Assembly (NCBI RefSeq): GCF_025370875.1
Contig: NZ_JAMXFD010000003.1
Coordinates: 18,393-82,392 of the forward strand
Direction of reading: 5' to 3'
DNA from: Laspinema palackyanum D2c
Lineage (GTDB): Bacteria; Cyanobacteriota; Cyanobacteriia; Cyanobacteriales; Laspinemataceae
DNA length: 64,000 bases
Of this stretch, positions 17,810 to 28,174 are shown piece after piece. The notes beneath the pieces are model-generated. The model was not told the origin of the DNA. It made no database searches and saw nothing but the letters and a program-made list of their open reading frames with translations. How positions within the stretch are numbered: position 1 is the first letter of the stretch; the number at the start of each line of letters is the position of its first letter. A program made the position numbers and the translations under genes.

Positions 17810-18160
17810 ACCTGAATTTGCCTAGAACGTCAATATTGGTTCTGAAATTGTTACCTATCTCAATCATCAAGCCATTTCTATCTTTGCCAAGTGATCTTAC
17901 TTAGCAAATGAGGCGATCGCAAACAGCTACAAAGGCGATCTCGATCGTTTTTAAAATGGACAATATATGATATAGACGCAAAAAGTTCCCTGACTTTTAA
18001 ATTTCCAGAGAATTTCCCAACTCCTGAAAAGGTCACACCCTTTTCAGAGCATGACTTTCGGACATAAGGGCCAGATGACCCCGGATGATTTTAAAAGGGA
18101 TTTTGTGATGTTATGAAAGCTTAGATAGAGTATTTTCAGCCGAGGGGTAGATTTAAAGCG

Positions 18161-18664
18161 TTAATAACTATGCTGATCCCCAAGTACACTCCAGGGGGTA
18201 AGCGTTTCCACCTGCGCCAAGTGGGTTTCCGAGACGGTTTGAACTGCGACGAGAGGAATGAGTCCACAGAGAAAAGAGGTCAAGGCAACCAGGGAAACGG
18301 TTAGGAATCGATTCGGGCGATCGCCAGGAAACTCCTTCCAATGGCGTTGATTTCCAGCATTTTCTCCCGGGAAATTGCACTCATTTAGTAATAATTCCAG
18401 AGAGGGATGCTCGGTGGAACCCGGGATTTCTCTGGGTAAAACAGAGACGGTGACTTCTGTTTTCGCGATCGCCACTGCTGCGAGTTCTTTTAATTGTTGC
18501 AAGGCATCAAAAATTTCGCGATCGCTATAAGGACGGTCCCGATATTCCGAGGTCCAGGCTTTAAAATCTTGCAAATCCACCTGAACAGGTGATTCTCCGT
18601 TTCCTCTGCGCTGAATCCAGCCATACAACAAATTGGCGCAGGGGTTGAGTTTTGCTTCTAACAT
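18161..18664 (-). CDS. Hypothetical protein with one membrane segment
   Basis: A 167-residue protein. The N-terminal 70 residues (LLYGWIQRRGNGESPVQVDL, then DLQDFKAWTSEYRDRPYSDR) look like a small winged-helix or DNA-binding-like fold. A single hydrophobic segment (FLTVSLVALTSFLCGLIPLV) follows at about 120-141. Function unknown. A membrane-anchored sensor or regulator is possible but is inference only. The 18665-19215 spacer is AT-rich and shows no gene. Confidence 0.65.
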   Translation of the reverse strand: MLEAKLNPCANLLYGWIQRRGNGESPVQVDLQDFKAWTSEYRDRPYSDREIFDALQQLKELAAVAIAKTEVTVSVLPREIPGSTEHPSLELLLNECNFPGENAGNQRHWKEFPGDRPNRFLTVSLVALTSFLCGLIPLVAVQTVSETHLAQVETLTPWSVLGDQHSY

Positions 18665-19215
18665 GAGTGCCTCTCCACTGTAAATTCAACTGCGGATCCA
18701 AGCTAATTCCTCGGGGATGAAGAACAGGGGTCATTTTTCTTGGATTTCTTCTTAATGGTAACATTGGTTACAGTTCAGTCAAGAATTATGTGCGTGATTT
18801 TTCGTAAAAAAATATGAAGCATTCAGATTTGGCCGCTTTTATAGTGCTTTTGCAGAATCAGGCTCCTCTTTGGTCCCTTTTTTTTAAATGCAAAGTTCAG
18901 TCAGGATGCAAAACTAGGAATTGTCATGAATCCTTGACAATTCAGAATTGTTAATCATGCAGGATAAATAAAAATTTACCCCTCTTGAGCTAGGGGATAA
19001 AACATACTTTGTTACTTTTAAAAAAAATTAAAGATGAAGAATTTAGACTGCTTCATATTATCTTTAAAAAGAGGGAAACTTGAGCAAATTATGAACCCTT
19101 CTAGGTTGAGTGGGTTGGCCTGATACTTGCCCTTGTTCACCAGCGATCGCCTCAATTTTGGCCCAAAAAACGGTAAAATCAGGTATTGCAAATCCGTCTG
19201 CACCCCTGAAATCCC

Positions 19216-20043
19216 GTGGCTAAACAACGACTCGACACCCTGTTAGTAGAAAAAAACCTCTGTTCCTCTAGGCAGCAGGCACAGCGGTTTATTCGCGCTG
19301 GGGAAGTCAGGGTGAATGGGCAACTGCTGGATAAACCGGGGACCGAAGTCGATATCAATGCCGAACTTCATATCAAAGAGCGATCGCGCTTTGTCTCCCG
19401 AGGCGGTGAAAAACTCGCCAAAGCCCTAGAAACCTTTCCCATTCCTGTGAGCGATCGCCTCTGTCTCGATGGCGGCATTTCCACCGGAGGCTTTACCGAC
19501 TGCTTGCTGCAAGCGGGGGCTAAACTCGTCTATGGCATTGATGTCGGCTATGGTCAAGTAGATTGGGGACTGCGTAACGACCCTCGGGTCATTTTGCGAG
19601 AACGTACTAATTTGCGTTATTTGACCAAAGCAGATTTGTATCCATCGGAAGAGAATCTCCCAGATTTGGGGGTGGTGGATGTCTCGTTTATTTCTCTGAG
19701 CAAGGTATTACCGGCTTTATGGGAATTGCTGGTGTCTCCCCGAGAATTAGTATTGCTGGTCAAGCCCCAGTTTGAAGTGGGCCGATCGCGAGTGGGGAAA
19801 AAAGGCGTGGTGCGAGATCCAGCAGATCATACCGATGCAATTTTCCAAGTCTTGCAAGCTGCACTGGAACTGGGTTGGGGTTATGGGGGGTTAACTTGGT
19901 CCCCCATCAGTGGTCCCGCAGGAAATATCGAGTATTTACTCTGGTTAAAAATGGCAAGCGAGACCCCCGTACCAGATAAAGCGGCGATCGCACTGATGGC
20001 AAAACAGGCGCAACAAGAGATTAAGAACGAGACTCCCAGTTAG
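19216..20043 (+). CDS. tlyA: TlyA-family rRNA 2'-O-methyltransferase
   Basis: A 275-residue protein with an N-terminal S4 RNA-binding domain (about 3-60; RLDTLLVEKNLCSSRQQAQR) and an FtsJ-type SAM-binding domain (LCLDGGISTGGFTDCLLQAG). The family methylates 16S/23S rRNA and is often mis-called hemolysin. The start is GTG at 19216; no better ATG lies upstream. It converges on the VanY-type gene with a 5-base gap. Confidence 0.92.
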   Translation: MAKQRLDTLLVEKNLCSSRQQAQRFIRAGEVRVNGQLLDKPGTEVDINAELHIKERSRFVSRGGEKLAKALETFPIPVSDRLCLDGGISTGGFTDCLLQAGAKLVYGIDVGYGQVDWGLRNDPRVILRERTNLRYLTKADLYPSEENLPDLGVVDVSFISLSKVLPALWELLVSPRELVLLVKPQFEVGRSRVGKKGVVRDPADHTDAIFQVLQAALELGWGYGGLTWSPISGPAGNIEYLLWLKMASETPVPDKAAIALMAKQAQQEIKNETPS

Positions 20044-20048
20044 ATCGA

Positions 20049-20822
20049 CTAGCCTGGGTCCGCAGGCTTCGTCCGTAGAGACCCACCCTGGAGGGTGAGG
20101 GTTTTTATAGACCTATCAGTAACGGATTTGGTAGGAAATAGCTGACGACTTTCTGCATCGCCAACCCAGCGCCAGTGCCAGGGTTCATAGTTGACCGAGG
20201 GATGATTTTCAGGGAAAGAGAGTTCAAAACCGAAGGTAGCGGCGTTTGCGCTTAACCAGCGAAAAGCGGGGGTATTTTCAAAGCTGACCCGCAGATCATG
20301 GCTGGGTGCAGAACCATCGCCGATATCCAAAGCATAGCCGGTATGATGTTCGCTATGGCCGGGGGGTGCGGCATAACGAGCCCGTTGTTGTAGGGTTTGG
20401 CCCCGTTGGTCGGCGATCGCATAAAAAACGTGATGTTGAGCCTCGCGAGTGCGAAATCCGGAGAGGGGAACCAACTGGACGCCATCGGCTGCGGCTGCAC
20501 TTACCATTGCCTGAAACTGGAATGCTGCACTTTGACGCAGTGTTTGCCCATTTCCCACCGCGACTAAATCTCCATCCGGTGCCTCGGCGTAGGCTAAATG
20601 ACCATAGAGGGTTGCGCTGGGAGTGTCACTCGGCAAAGGAATGTAGAGACTGGAATCAGCTAGAGGTGGCAAGGGGGGTGGAGTCAAATCCAGCAGGGAT
20701 TTCCACGATTCCTCAAGGGTGACCTGTGGGGGAATCGCCGGGGGTGGGGTCAGGGCGAGGATTGGGCTAGGGGTGGCAGATAGGAGGGCGATCGCGCCGA
20801 GGGGAATCAAACGTCCAATCAT
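20049..20822 (-). CDS. VanY-type D-Ala-D-Ala carboxypeptidase (M15)
   Basis: A 257-residue exported peptidase acting on cell-wall peptides. A signal peptide lies at about 1-24 and is followed by a proline-rich linker. The M15 domain has the zinc motif SEHHTGYALDIGD and the closing His in EPWHWRWVG. A GFRTREAQHHVFY segment also fits VanY/DdcY enzymes. The C-terminal 40 residues are not conserved. Substrate and regulation are not evident. Confidence 0.9.
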   Translation of the reverse strand: MIGRLIPLGAIALLSATPSPILALTPPPAIPPQVTLEESWKSLLDLTPPPLPPLADSSLYIPLPSDTPSATLYGHLAYAEAPDGDLVAVGNGQTLRQSAAFQFQAMVSAAAADGVQLVPLSGFRTREAQHHVFYAIADQRGQTLQQRARYAAPPGHSEHHTGYALDIGDGSAPSHDLRVSFENTPAFRWLSANAATFGFELSFPENHPSVNYEPWHWRWVGDAESRQLFPTKSVTDRSIKTLTLQGGSLRTKPADPG

Positions 20823-21181
20823 TCATTTTTAGGGCAAATCATCCGATAGTTTCAGAATATCTGAACCCCCCCTCCCCCGGCATCGCCCCCCTGACAGAAA
20901 TTCCCGGGGATCAATTGAAGAAAATTACCCCGGGGGGATCTATCCGGGGAAAGAGCGCTGAGTGTCAACTGCATCCGGGCATCTGGTGATTAAGCGTTGC
21001 CGAAGTGTCTCCACAAATAGAACCGCTCAAAGTATTAAACTCCTCGGAGTGCCTGTTCATTCTGATATAGCATGAGTTTAGAGACGCTGGCTACGCCAAA
21101 GATTTGAAAGCCCCAAGCTTGATGGTATTCTGGCGAGTTGAGGTCACCTTAATATTAAGATTGAAATCCTAAGGTACGAGC

Positions 21182-22639
21182 ATGGCATCCATCCGCGAGT
21201 TACACAAACAACTAATCCGAAAAGAACGCTCGGCGGTAGAAATTACCAAAGAAGCCCTAGAGCGGATCGACAAGTTAGAACCCAAACTACATAGCTTCTT
21301 ACTCGTGACACCCGATCGCGCCTTGGAACAAGCGAAACGGGTGGATGCCAAAATCGCTGCCGGTGAAGAAATCGGTATGCTCGCAGGCATTCCTATCGCG
21401 ATTAAAGACAATATGTGCACCGAGGGAGTCCGCACTACTTGCGGATCCCGAATGCTGGAAAACTATGTGCCGCCCTATGAATCAACCGTGACTGAGCGCC
21501 TAATTGAAGCAGGCGCGGTGATGGTGGGTAAAACCAACATGGACGAGTTTGCGATGGGGAGTTCCACGGAAAACTCAGCCTTTCAGCTCACCTCGAACCC
21601 TTGGGACCTGAGCCGGATTCCCGGGGGGTCTTCCGGAGGGTCAGCGGCAGCAGTTTCCTCGGGAGAATGCATTGTTGCCCTCGGTTCGGATACCGGGGGC
21701 TCAATTCGTCAACCCGCTTCGTTTTGTGGGGTAGTGGGGATGAAACCCACCTACGGATTAGTCTCCCGGTATGGGTTGGTCGCCTATGCCTCTTCCCTGG
21801 ACCAAATTGGACCGTTTGGGCGCACGGTAGAAGATGCGGCAATTTTGCTCAAGCATATTGCGGGCTATGATCCCAAGGATTCGACCAGTTTGAAGGTGAC
21901 GATCCCCGACTATATGAAATTCGTGAAACCCAATTTAAAGCCGAAGGGTCAGCGACGGATTGGGATCATCAAGGAAACCTTTGGGGATGGGTTAGATGCG
22001 GGAGTGGAAAGAGCCGTTACCAAGGCGATCGAGGTGTTGCAAGAGTTAGGGGCGGAGATTCAGGTGGTATCCTGTCCCCGATTCCGCTATGGGTTGCCGA
22101 CTTACTACATTATTGCGCCTTCGGAAGCTTCGGCTAACCTGGCTCGTTACGATGGGGTAAAATATGGGTTCCGCGCCGAGGATAGCGAAAGTTTGATTGA
22201 GATGTATGGCAAGACTCGGGCCCAGGGATTTGGGGCGGAGGTAAAACGCCGGATTGCGATCGGGACTTATGCCCTATCCGCTGGCTATTATGATGCGTAT
22301 TATCTCAAGGCGCAAAAAGTTCGGACTCTGATTAAGGAAGATTTTGAGCGAGCGTTCGCTCAGGTGGATATTTTGGTTTGTCCCACAGCACCTTCTACGG
22401 CATTTAAGGCGGGGGAAAAGACCGCTGACCCCTTGAGTATGTATTTATCGGATTTGATGACCATTCCGGTCAATTTAGGGGGGTTACCTGCCTTGAGTAT
22501 TCCTTGTGGGTTTGATGACCAAGGGTTACCAATTGGAATGCAGATGATTGGGAATGTGTTGCGGGAAGATTTACTGTTTGAAGTGGCCTATGCTTATGAA
22601 CAGGCGACGGATTGGCATAACCGCAAACCCCAAATTTAG
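21182..22639 (+). CDS. gatA: Asp/Glu-tRNA amidotransferase subunit A
   Basis: The amidase subunit of GatCAB, which converts Glu-tRNA(Gln) (and Asp-tRNA(Asn)) to the correct amide. The 485 residues match. The Ser-cisSer-Lys triad is visible: Lys in PIAIKDNM, Ser in [12 protein letters not shown] and the Ser-rich [11 protein letters not shown]. The ATG at 21182 follows AAGGTACGAGC. The 20823-21181 spacer contains only a CCCCGG-rich inverted repeat (about 20905-20938). Confidence 0.97.
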   Translation: MASIRELHKQLIRKERSAVEITKEALERIDKLEPKLHSFLLVTPDRALEQAKRVDAKIAAGEEIGMLAGIPIAIKDNMCTEGVRTTCGSRMLENYVPPYESTVTERLIEAGAVMVGKTNMDEFAMGSSTENSAFQLTSNPWDLSRIPGGSSGGSAAAVSSGECIVALGSDTGGSIRQPASFCGVVGMKPTYGLVSRYGLVAYASSLDQIGPFGRTVEDAAILLKHIAGYDPKDSTSLKVTIPDYMKFVKPNLKPKGQRRIGIIKETFGDGLDAGVERAVTKAIEVLQELGAEIQVVSCPRFRYGLPTYYIIAPSEASANLARYDGVKYGFRAEDSESLIEMYGKTRAQGFGAEVKRRIAIGTYALSAGYYDAYYLKAQKVRTLIKEDFERAFAQVDILVCPTAPSTAFKAGEKTADPLSMYLSDLMTIPVNLGGLPALSIPCGFDDQGLPIGMQMIGNVLREDLLFEVAYAYEQATDWHNRKPQI

Positions 22640-22722
22640 AAAAGGGATGCCGGGATTATCCAGGAAACCTGTGATGATCCTCATGTTCATTTCAAATCAA
22701 ATCTCTAAACATTGCAATTGGC

Positions 22723-23640
22723 ATGAGTGGAATGGGACTGCCGACTTCTGTAAAAGGACCTCTTTTGATTGCAGGGATTTTGGCGATCGCCTACTTCGGG
22801 GCTTGTTTATTTCTCTATCTGCGGCAAAATCGGTTTATCTTTTTTCCCGCACCTGTGATAGAAACAACTCCGGCTGAACTCGAACTCAAGTATGAAGAAG
22901 TTTGGATTCCCGTAAGTCAGAAAAGTGGCAAGGTAGAACGCATTCATGGATGGTGGATTCCATCCGAAACTTCAAGCAGTCGGGTCCTGTTGTACCTGCA
23001 TGGGAATGGGGTGAATATTGGGGCAAATGTCAATCATGCCGCCCGGTTTCATCAGTTGGGGTTCTCCGTGTTATTAATTGATTACCGGGGGTATGGACTC
23101 TCGGAAGGGTCATTTCCCACGGAGAATACCGTATTTGTGGATGCAGAAACGGCTTGGAACTATTTAGTTCAGGACCGGGGGATAGCGCCGGAACAGATTT
23201 TCTTGTATGGACATTCTCTCGGAGGGGCGATCGCAATCGACCTCGCAAGTCGTCAACCTGATGCCGCTGGGGCGATCGTTCAAAGTTCCTTTACCACCAT
23301 GCGAGAAATGGTGGATTATCGCTTCCATTTTTGGATGTTTCCCATTGATTTAATATTGACTCATCGCTTTGACTCTCGGGCTAAAATCAGCCAATTACAG
23401 ATTCCCGTTTTGTTCATTCATGGGACGGCTGATCCACAAATTCCCAGTGAAATGACTGAAGAATTGTATCGATTGGCATCGGAACCCAAACAACTTTTTT
23501 TGGTTGCGGATGCCGGACATAATAATGTGGCATCCATTGCGGGAGAAGCCTATTTTCAAGCGGTGCGAGACTTTATTTCAATCACAGAAGAGCAACCCAT
23601 TGTAGAGATGTCCAGAGATAAAATCCAATCTTTGCGATAA
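22723..23640 (+). CDS. Alpha/beta hydrolase, membrane-anchored
   Basis: A 305-residue serine hydrolase of the BEM46/FrsA-like group. An N-terminal membrane helix lies at about 10-32. The oxyanion segment is LYLHGNGVNIG, the nucleophile elbow is YGHSLGGA, the acidic residue is in FIHGTADPQIP, and the His is in ADAGHNN. The active site likely faces outside the membrane, and the substrate is unknown. It is 83 bp after gatA, possibly co-transcribed. Confidence 0.88.
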   Translation: MSGMGLPTSVKGPLLIAGILAIAYFGACLFLYLRQNRFIFFPAPVIETTPAELELKYEEVWIPVSQKSGKVERIHGWWIPSETSSSRVLLYLHGNGVNIGANVNHAARFHQLGFSVLLIDYRGYGLSEGSFPTENTVFVDAETAWNYLVQDRGIAPEQIFLYGHSLGGAIAIDLASRQPDAAGAIVQSSFTTMREMVDYRFHFWMFPIDLILTHRFDSRAKISQLQIPVLFIHGTADPQIPSEMTEELYRLASEPKQLFLVADAGHNNVASIAGEAYFQAVRDFISITEEQPIVEMSRDKIQSLR

Positions 23641-23879
23641 CGGGGTTCAATTTTTTAAAACTATCCATTGCGTCAAATGGGAAGGCTCAAGGGTGCAGGT
23701 ACCTGAATTCAGACCCCTGGGCGGGTTAGGCTTAAAATCAGGGTTGGACCCGCCCATTGGAAATGACGTTCAATCACTCCTAAAAGCGTTAAGATAAAGT
23801 CAAGAGGGGATAAATTTCCCAGTTCTGAATATCAAAACTCTATTTATTTCTTCATCAAACTGCAATCAAACGTAGCCTT

Positions 23880-26800
23880 ATGTCATTTGTTGGTTTACAT
23901 ATTCACACCGATTACAGTCTGCTTGATGGTGCCAGTCAGATTCCGAAACTGATTGACAAGGCGATCGAGTTGGGAATGCCAGCGATCGCCCTGACGGATC
24001 ACGGGGTCATGTATGGGGCGATCGAACTGATTAAAGTCTGCCGAGGAAAGGGAATTAAACCGATTATCGGCAATGAAATGTATGTGATTAATGAACCCTT
24101 AGATACCAAAGCCCGTTGCCGTCGCTATCATCAAGTTGTTTTAGCAAAAAATACTCAAGGCTATAAAAACTTAGTCAAACTCACCACAATTTCCAGTCTC
24201 GAAGGAATTCACGGCAAAGGAATTTTTGCCCGTCCTTGTATTAATAAAGAACTGTTAGAAAAATATCACGAAGGGTTAATCGTTACCAGTGCTTGTTTAG
24301 GAGGGGAAATTCCTCAAGCGATTTTACAAAATAAACTGGATGTCGCCCGAAAAGTCGCGAAATGGTATAAAAAACTCTTTGGGGATGATTATTATTTAGA
24401 ACTCCAGGATCATGGGTCTCAGGAAGACCGAATGGTGAATGTGGAATTGGTGAAAATTGCCCGCGAACTGAATATTAAACTAATTGCCACCAACGATTCC
24501 CATTTTATCTCCTGTTATGACGTAGAAGCTCATGATGCGCTATTGTGCATTCAAACTGGCAAGCTGATTAGTGAAGATAAGCGGATGCGCTATAGCGGAA
24601 CGGAGTATATGAAATCCGCTGAAGAGATGGCGTTGTTGTTTAGAGATCACTTGTCTGATGACATAATTCAAGAGGCGATCGCCAATACCCTAGAAGTCGC
24701 CAGTAAAATCGAACCCTACCATATTCTCGGCGAACCTCGGATTCCCGATTTCCAATGTCCTCCGGGAGAAACTCCCAACACCTATGTGGAATGGATTGCC
24801 AAAGAAGGACTGAAAGAACGCTTTAAAGTTAAAAGCTACGAAGAAATTCCCCAAGTCTATCGGGACCGGCTGGTTTATGAAGTGAAAATGCTGCAACAAA
24901 TGGGGTTTGCGGCGTACTTTTTGGTCGTTTGGGATTACATCAAATATGCACGCGATCGCGGCATTCCTGTCGGTCCCGGAAGAGGGTCTGCCGCCGGGTC
25001 TCTCGTCGCCTATGCCATGCAAATTACCAATATCGATCCAGTACATCATGGACTTCTATTTGAGCGCTTTTTGAACCCCGAACGGAAATCCATGCCTGAT
25101 ATTGACACAGATTTCTGCATCTCTCGCCGGGATGAAGTGATCCAATATGTGACTGAAAAATACGGCAAAGAACGGGTCGCCCAAATCATCACTTTTAACC
25201 GCATGACTTCCAAAGCCGTGTTAAAAGATGTCGCCCGGGTGTTAGGAGTTCCCTACAAAAAATCCGATGAAATGGCGAAATTAATTCCCGTTGCGCGGGG
25301 GAAACCGGAAAAATTAGCGGTCATGATTTCTGATAAATCCCCCGCTCCGGAATTTCGCGAAGCTTATGTTAAAAACGAACAAATTCCCCGAGATGATGGA
25401 ACGGTAGTCGAATTCCGCCAATGGTTGGATATGGCTATTAGAATTGAAGGAACGAACAAAAGTTCTGGGGTTCATGCTGCCGGAGTCGTGATTTCGGCCG
25501 ACCCCTTAGATGAAATTGTTCCCCTGCAAAAGAATAACGACGGCGCAACCATTACCCAGTATCCGATGGAGGATTTAGAATCCCTGGGGTTGTTAAAAAT
25601 GGACTTTTTAGGGTTGAAGAATTTAACCATGATTCAGAAAACCCTAGACTATATCAAGACAACCAAAAATCTTGATTTTGACCCCTATCAGTTTCCCGCT
25701 GAAGAACGTAAAGCACAGGAAGTTCGAGGCAGAGGCACTAAAAAATTCCCCAAAGATATTGAAAATACCTACAAGATTTTAGAACGGGGGGACCTCGAAG
25801 GAGTTTTTCAATTAGAATCTTCGGGAATGAAACAAATTGTGCAAGATTTAAAACCCTCTTGTATTGAAGATATTTCTTCTATTTTGGCACTCTATCGTCC
25901 CGGGCCCTTGGATGCAGGGCTAATTCCTAAATTTATCGATCGCAAACATGGACGGGAAGAAATTGCCTATGAACATCCTCTTTTAGAAGGCATTCTGCAA
26001 GAAACTTATGCAGTCATGGTCTATCAAGAACAGATCATGAAAATAGCCCAAGATTTAGGGGGATATTCCTTGGGTCAAGCGGATTTATTACGCCGTGCAA
26101 TGGGGAAAAAGAAACCCGAAGAAATGAATAAACATCGGGAACTGTTTCTGGATGGAGCCACAAAAAATGGGGTTTCTAAATCCATTGCAGAAAACTTGTT
26201 TAATCAGATGCTTTTGTTCGCGGAGTATTGCTTAAGCTACGATACCGAGATATTGACCGTAGAATATGGCCCGATGGCGATCGGTCAAATCGTAGAAAAG
26301 CAAATCCCCTGTACCGTTTATAGTGTCGATGGGGAGGGTTATCTGTACCGCCAACCTATCGCCCAATGGCATCATCGGGGTCAGCAAGAGGTTTTTGAAT
26401 ACGCCCTGGCAGAGGGTCGGGTTGTTCGCGCCACAAAAGACCATAAGTTTATGATAAAAGCGGGTCAAATGGTGGCGATTGACGAGATATTTGAGCAGGG
26501 TTTACAACTCATAGGAGTCTCGTCAAAACTGGTCTCGCGTCAAGCTTTGGGAATTCAAACGGTTTATGATATTGGCGTTGAACGGGACCACAATTTTATT
26601 CTCGCCAATGGGTTGGTTGCGTCTAACTGCTTTAACAAATCCCATTCTACTGCTTACGGTTACGTTACCTATCAAACCGCTTATTTGAAGGCGAATTTTC
26701 CCGTCGAATATATGGCGGCTTTGCTGACTTCAAATAGTGGGGACCAGGATAAAGTTCAGAAATATATCGCTAACTGCCAAGAGTTAAATATCACCGTTCA

Positions 26801-28034
26801 AGGACCGGATATTAATCGGTCTGGGGTGGATTTTACCCCGGTGGAGGCGACTGAGGAAAAGAAAACGATTCTGTTTGGATTGTCGGCGGTGAAAAATATT
26901 GGCGACAATGCGATTCATGCTATTTTGACCGAACGAGAGGCGAATGGGCCATTTCACTCTTTGGCGGATTTGTGCGATCGCATTAATCTACATACGGTCA
27001 ACAGTCGCGCCTTAGAAGCCTTGATTAAATGTGGGGCTTTGGATGGTCTCAATCCTAACCGCAAACAAGCGATCGAATATATGCCTCTGGCGATTAAATG
27101 GGCCCAGGACCGGGCTAAGGAACAAGAAACGGGCCAGCTTAATTTATTTGACCAACTGGCAGTAATGACCGAAACTTCTACCTTTGAATCCGCCCCTGTT
27201 CCGCCCAATATTGCCGATTTTCCGGTGGAAGAAAAGCTGCAATTTGAGAAAGAATTGCTGGGATTTTATGTTTCTGAACATCCCTTAAAAAATGCCGGAA
27301 GAATTGCGGAACAGTTGGGGATTGAGGTAGTCAGTCTGGGGAAACTAGATGAACAGAAATCCCGAAGCAAAATCAGTGTGCTGGTGGTGTTGACGGAAGT
27401 TAAACAGATTCTGACGAAAAAAGATGAACGCCGCATGGCTTTTCTGCAAATGGAAGATATTGAAGGGAAGGCAGAAGCGGTGGTATTTCCCGATACTTAT
27501 GAACAAATCCACGAGTTGCTGATTCCGGATACGCCGATTCTGATTGATGGGAAGGTCGATCGCCGCGACGATCGCACTCAGATAATTGTGGAGGAAGCGA
27601 AAGTCTTGAAATTGGACGAGTTGACCCCACTGCGGGAGGCAGTTGTATCGACGAGGATCACGGAGATGATTTTATTGGAACTGACGACCGATCGCATTAA
27701 TAAGCCGGAAATGCTCGATCGCCTGAAAGTGCTTTTGGAAGAACATTCCGCAGACAAAACCAAGGCAACGGTCCCGGCAGTTGCCATCATTGTGAAAGCG
27801 GGCGATCGCCATCGCGCTGCTGCCATTTGCGGACCCAATTTCTGGGTCCAGGATTGTCATAATGTGGTTACCGCCCTCAATTCTGCTGGATTCCCGGCAG
27901 TGGTGTATTCTCTCCCTCCTGGGAATGGGATGGGGAATCTACCCCCATTCCCGGACCAGTTGCCGTTCCAGCAGCTTACGGTTGCCTATCTCAACTCGAT
28001 TCGGTCCATTTTGCAGGACTTGGATGAGGGATGA
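23880..28034 (+). CDS. dnaE: DNA polymerase III alpha subunit with in-frame intein
   Basis: The replicative polymerase catalytic subunit. Of 1384 codons, 133 are an intein, leaving an extein of about 1251. In order: PHP domain ([15 protein letters not shown], 1-230), polymerase palm with [11 protein letters not shown] and catalytic Asp407, Asp409 (PDIDTDF) and Asp575 (KMDFLGLKN), fingers, then the OB/tail region. The intein interrupts FAEY|CFNKSHS, the same site as the split DnaE inteins of other cyanobacteria, but here both halves are in one reading frame. The gene has no clear terminator; palindromic repeats follow it. Confidence 0.97.
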   Translation: MSFVGLHIHTDYSLLDGASQIPKLIDKAIELGMPAIALTDHGVMYGAIELIKVCRGKGIKPIIGNEMYVINEPLDTKARCRRYHQVVLAKNTQGYKNLVKLTTISSLEGIHGKGIFARPCINKELLEKYHEGLIVTSACLGGEIPQAILQNKLDVARKVAKWYKKLFGDDYYLELQDHGSQEDRMVNVELVKIARELNIKLIATNDSHFISCYDVEAHDALLCIQTGKLISEDKRMRYSGTEYMKSAEEMALLFRDHLSDDIIQEAIANTLEVASKIEPYHILGEPRIPDFQCPPGETPNTYVEWIAKEGLKERFKVKSYEEIPQVYRDRLVYEVKMLQQMGFAAYFLVVWDYIKYARDRGIPVGPGRGSAAGSLVAYAMQITNIDPVHHGLLFERFLNPERKSMPDIDTDFCISRRDEVIQYVTEKYGKERVAQIITFNRMTSKAVLKDVARVLGVPYKKSDEMAKLIPVARGKPEKLAVMISDKSPAPEFREAYVKNEQIPRDDGTVVEFRQWLDMAIRIEGTNKSSGVHAAGVVISADPLDEIVPLQKNNDGATITQYPMEDLESLGLLKMDFLGLKNLTMIQKTLDYIKTTKNLDFDPYQFPAEERKAQEVRGRGTKKFPKDIENTYKILERGDLEGVFQLESSGMKQIVQDLKPSCIEDISSILALYRPGPLDAGLIPKFIDRKHGREEIAYEHPLLEGILQETYAVMVYQEQIMKIAQDLGGYSLGQADLLRRAMGKKKPEEMNKHRELFLDGATKNGVSKSIAENLFNQMLLFAEYCLSYDTEILTVEYGPMAIGQIVEKQIPCTVYSVDGEGYLYRQPIAQWHHRGQQEVFEYALAEGRVVRATKDHKFMIKAGQMVAIDEIFEQGLQLIGVSSKLVSRQALGIQTVYDIGVERDHNFILANGLVASNCFNKSHSTAYGYVTYQTAYLKANFPVEYMAALLTSNSGDQDKVQKYIANCQELNITVQGPDINRSGVDFTPVEATEEKKTILFGLSAVKNIGDNAIHAILTEREANGPFHSLADLCDRINLHTVNSRALEALIKCGALDGLNPNRKQAIEYMPLAIKWAQDRAKEQETGQLNLFDQLAVMTETSTFESAPVPPNIADFPVEEKLQFEKELLGFYVSEHPLKNAGRIAEQLGIEVVSLGKLDEQKSRSKISVLVVLTEVKQILTKKDERRMAFLQMEDIEGKAEAVVFPDTYEQIHELLIPDTPILIDGKVDRRDDRTQIIVEEAKVLKLDELTPLREAVVSTRITEMILLELTTDRINKPEMLDRLKVLLEEHSADKTKATVPAVAIIVKAGDRHRAAAICGPNFWVQDCHNVVTALNSAGFPAVVYSLPPGNGMGNLPPFPDQLPFQQLTVAYLNSIRSILQDLDEG
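26229..26627 (+). other. Contiguous DnaE mini-intein coding segment
   Basis: Codons 784-916 of dnaE, 133 residues. Block A starts with Cys1 ([14 protein letters not shown]). Block B has the TxxH motif in ATKDHKF. Block F is [14 protein letters not shown], and block G ends in the terminal Asn of GLVASN before Cys+1. No homing-endonuclease domain is present. The usual split point falls in a continuous linker around [18 protein letters not shown], with no stop and no start codon. Ser rather than His precedes the terminal Asn, as in split DnaE inteins. It should splice in cis. Confidence 0.95.
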
Positions 28035-28040
28035 GGGGGA

Positions 28041-28131
28041 GAACGACAGCAAGTCGTTACTAAGAACATGAAGGAACGCCTGAAGGCGTTACTACGAACA
28101 TAAGAGAACCCCTGAAGGCGTTACTACGAAC
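28041..28131. repeat. Variant palindromic repeats after dnaE
   Basis: Three units (about 28041-28066, 28074-28099, 28106-28131) end in the family's TTACTACGAAC-like flank, and the first is degenerate. The second has core ACGCCTGAAGGCGT, in which both arms differ from the usual ACGACTGAAGTCGT while pairing is kept. They lie between the dnaE stop and the convergent kinase stop. Confidence 0.85.
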
Positions 28132-28174
28132 GCCGGAAATGACTAACGACATAAGACCCATGACAAATGACCTA

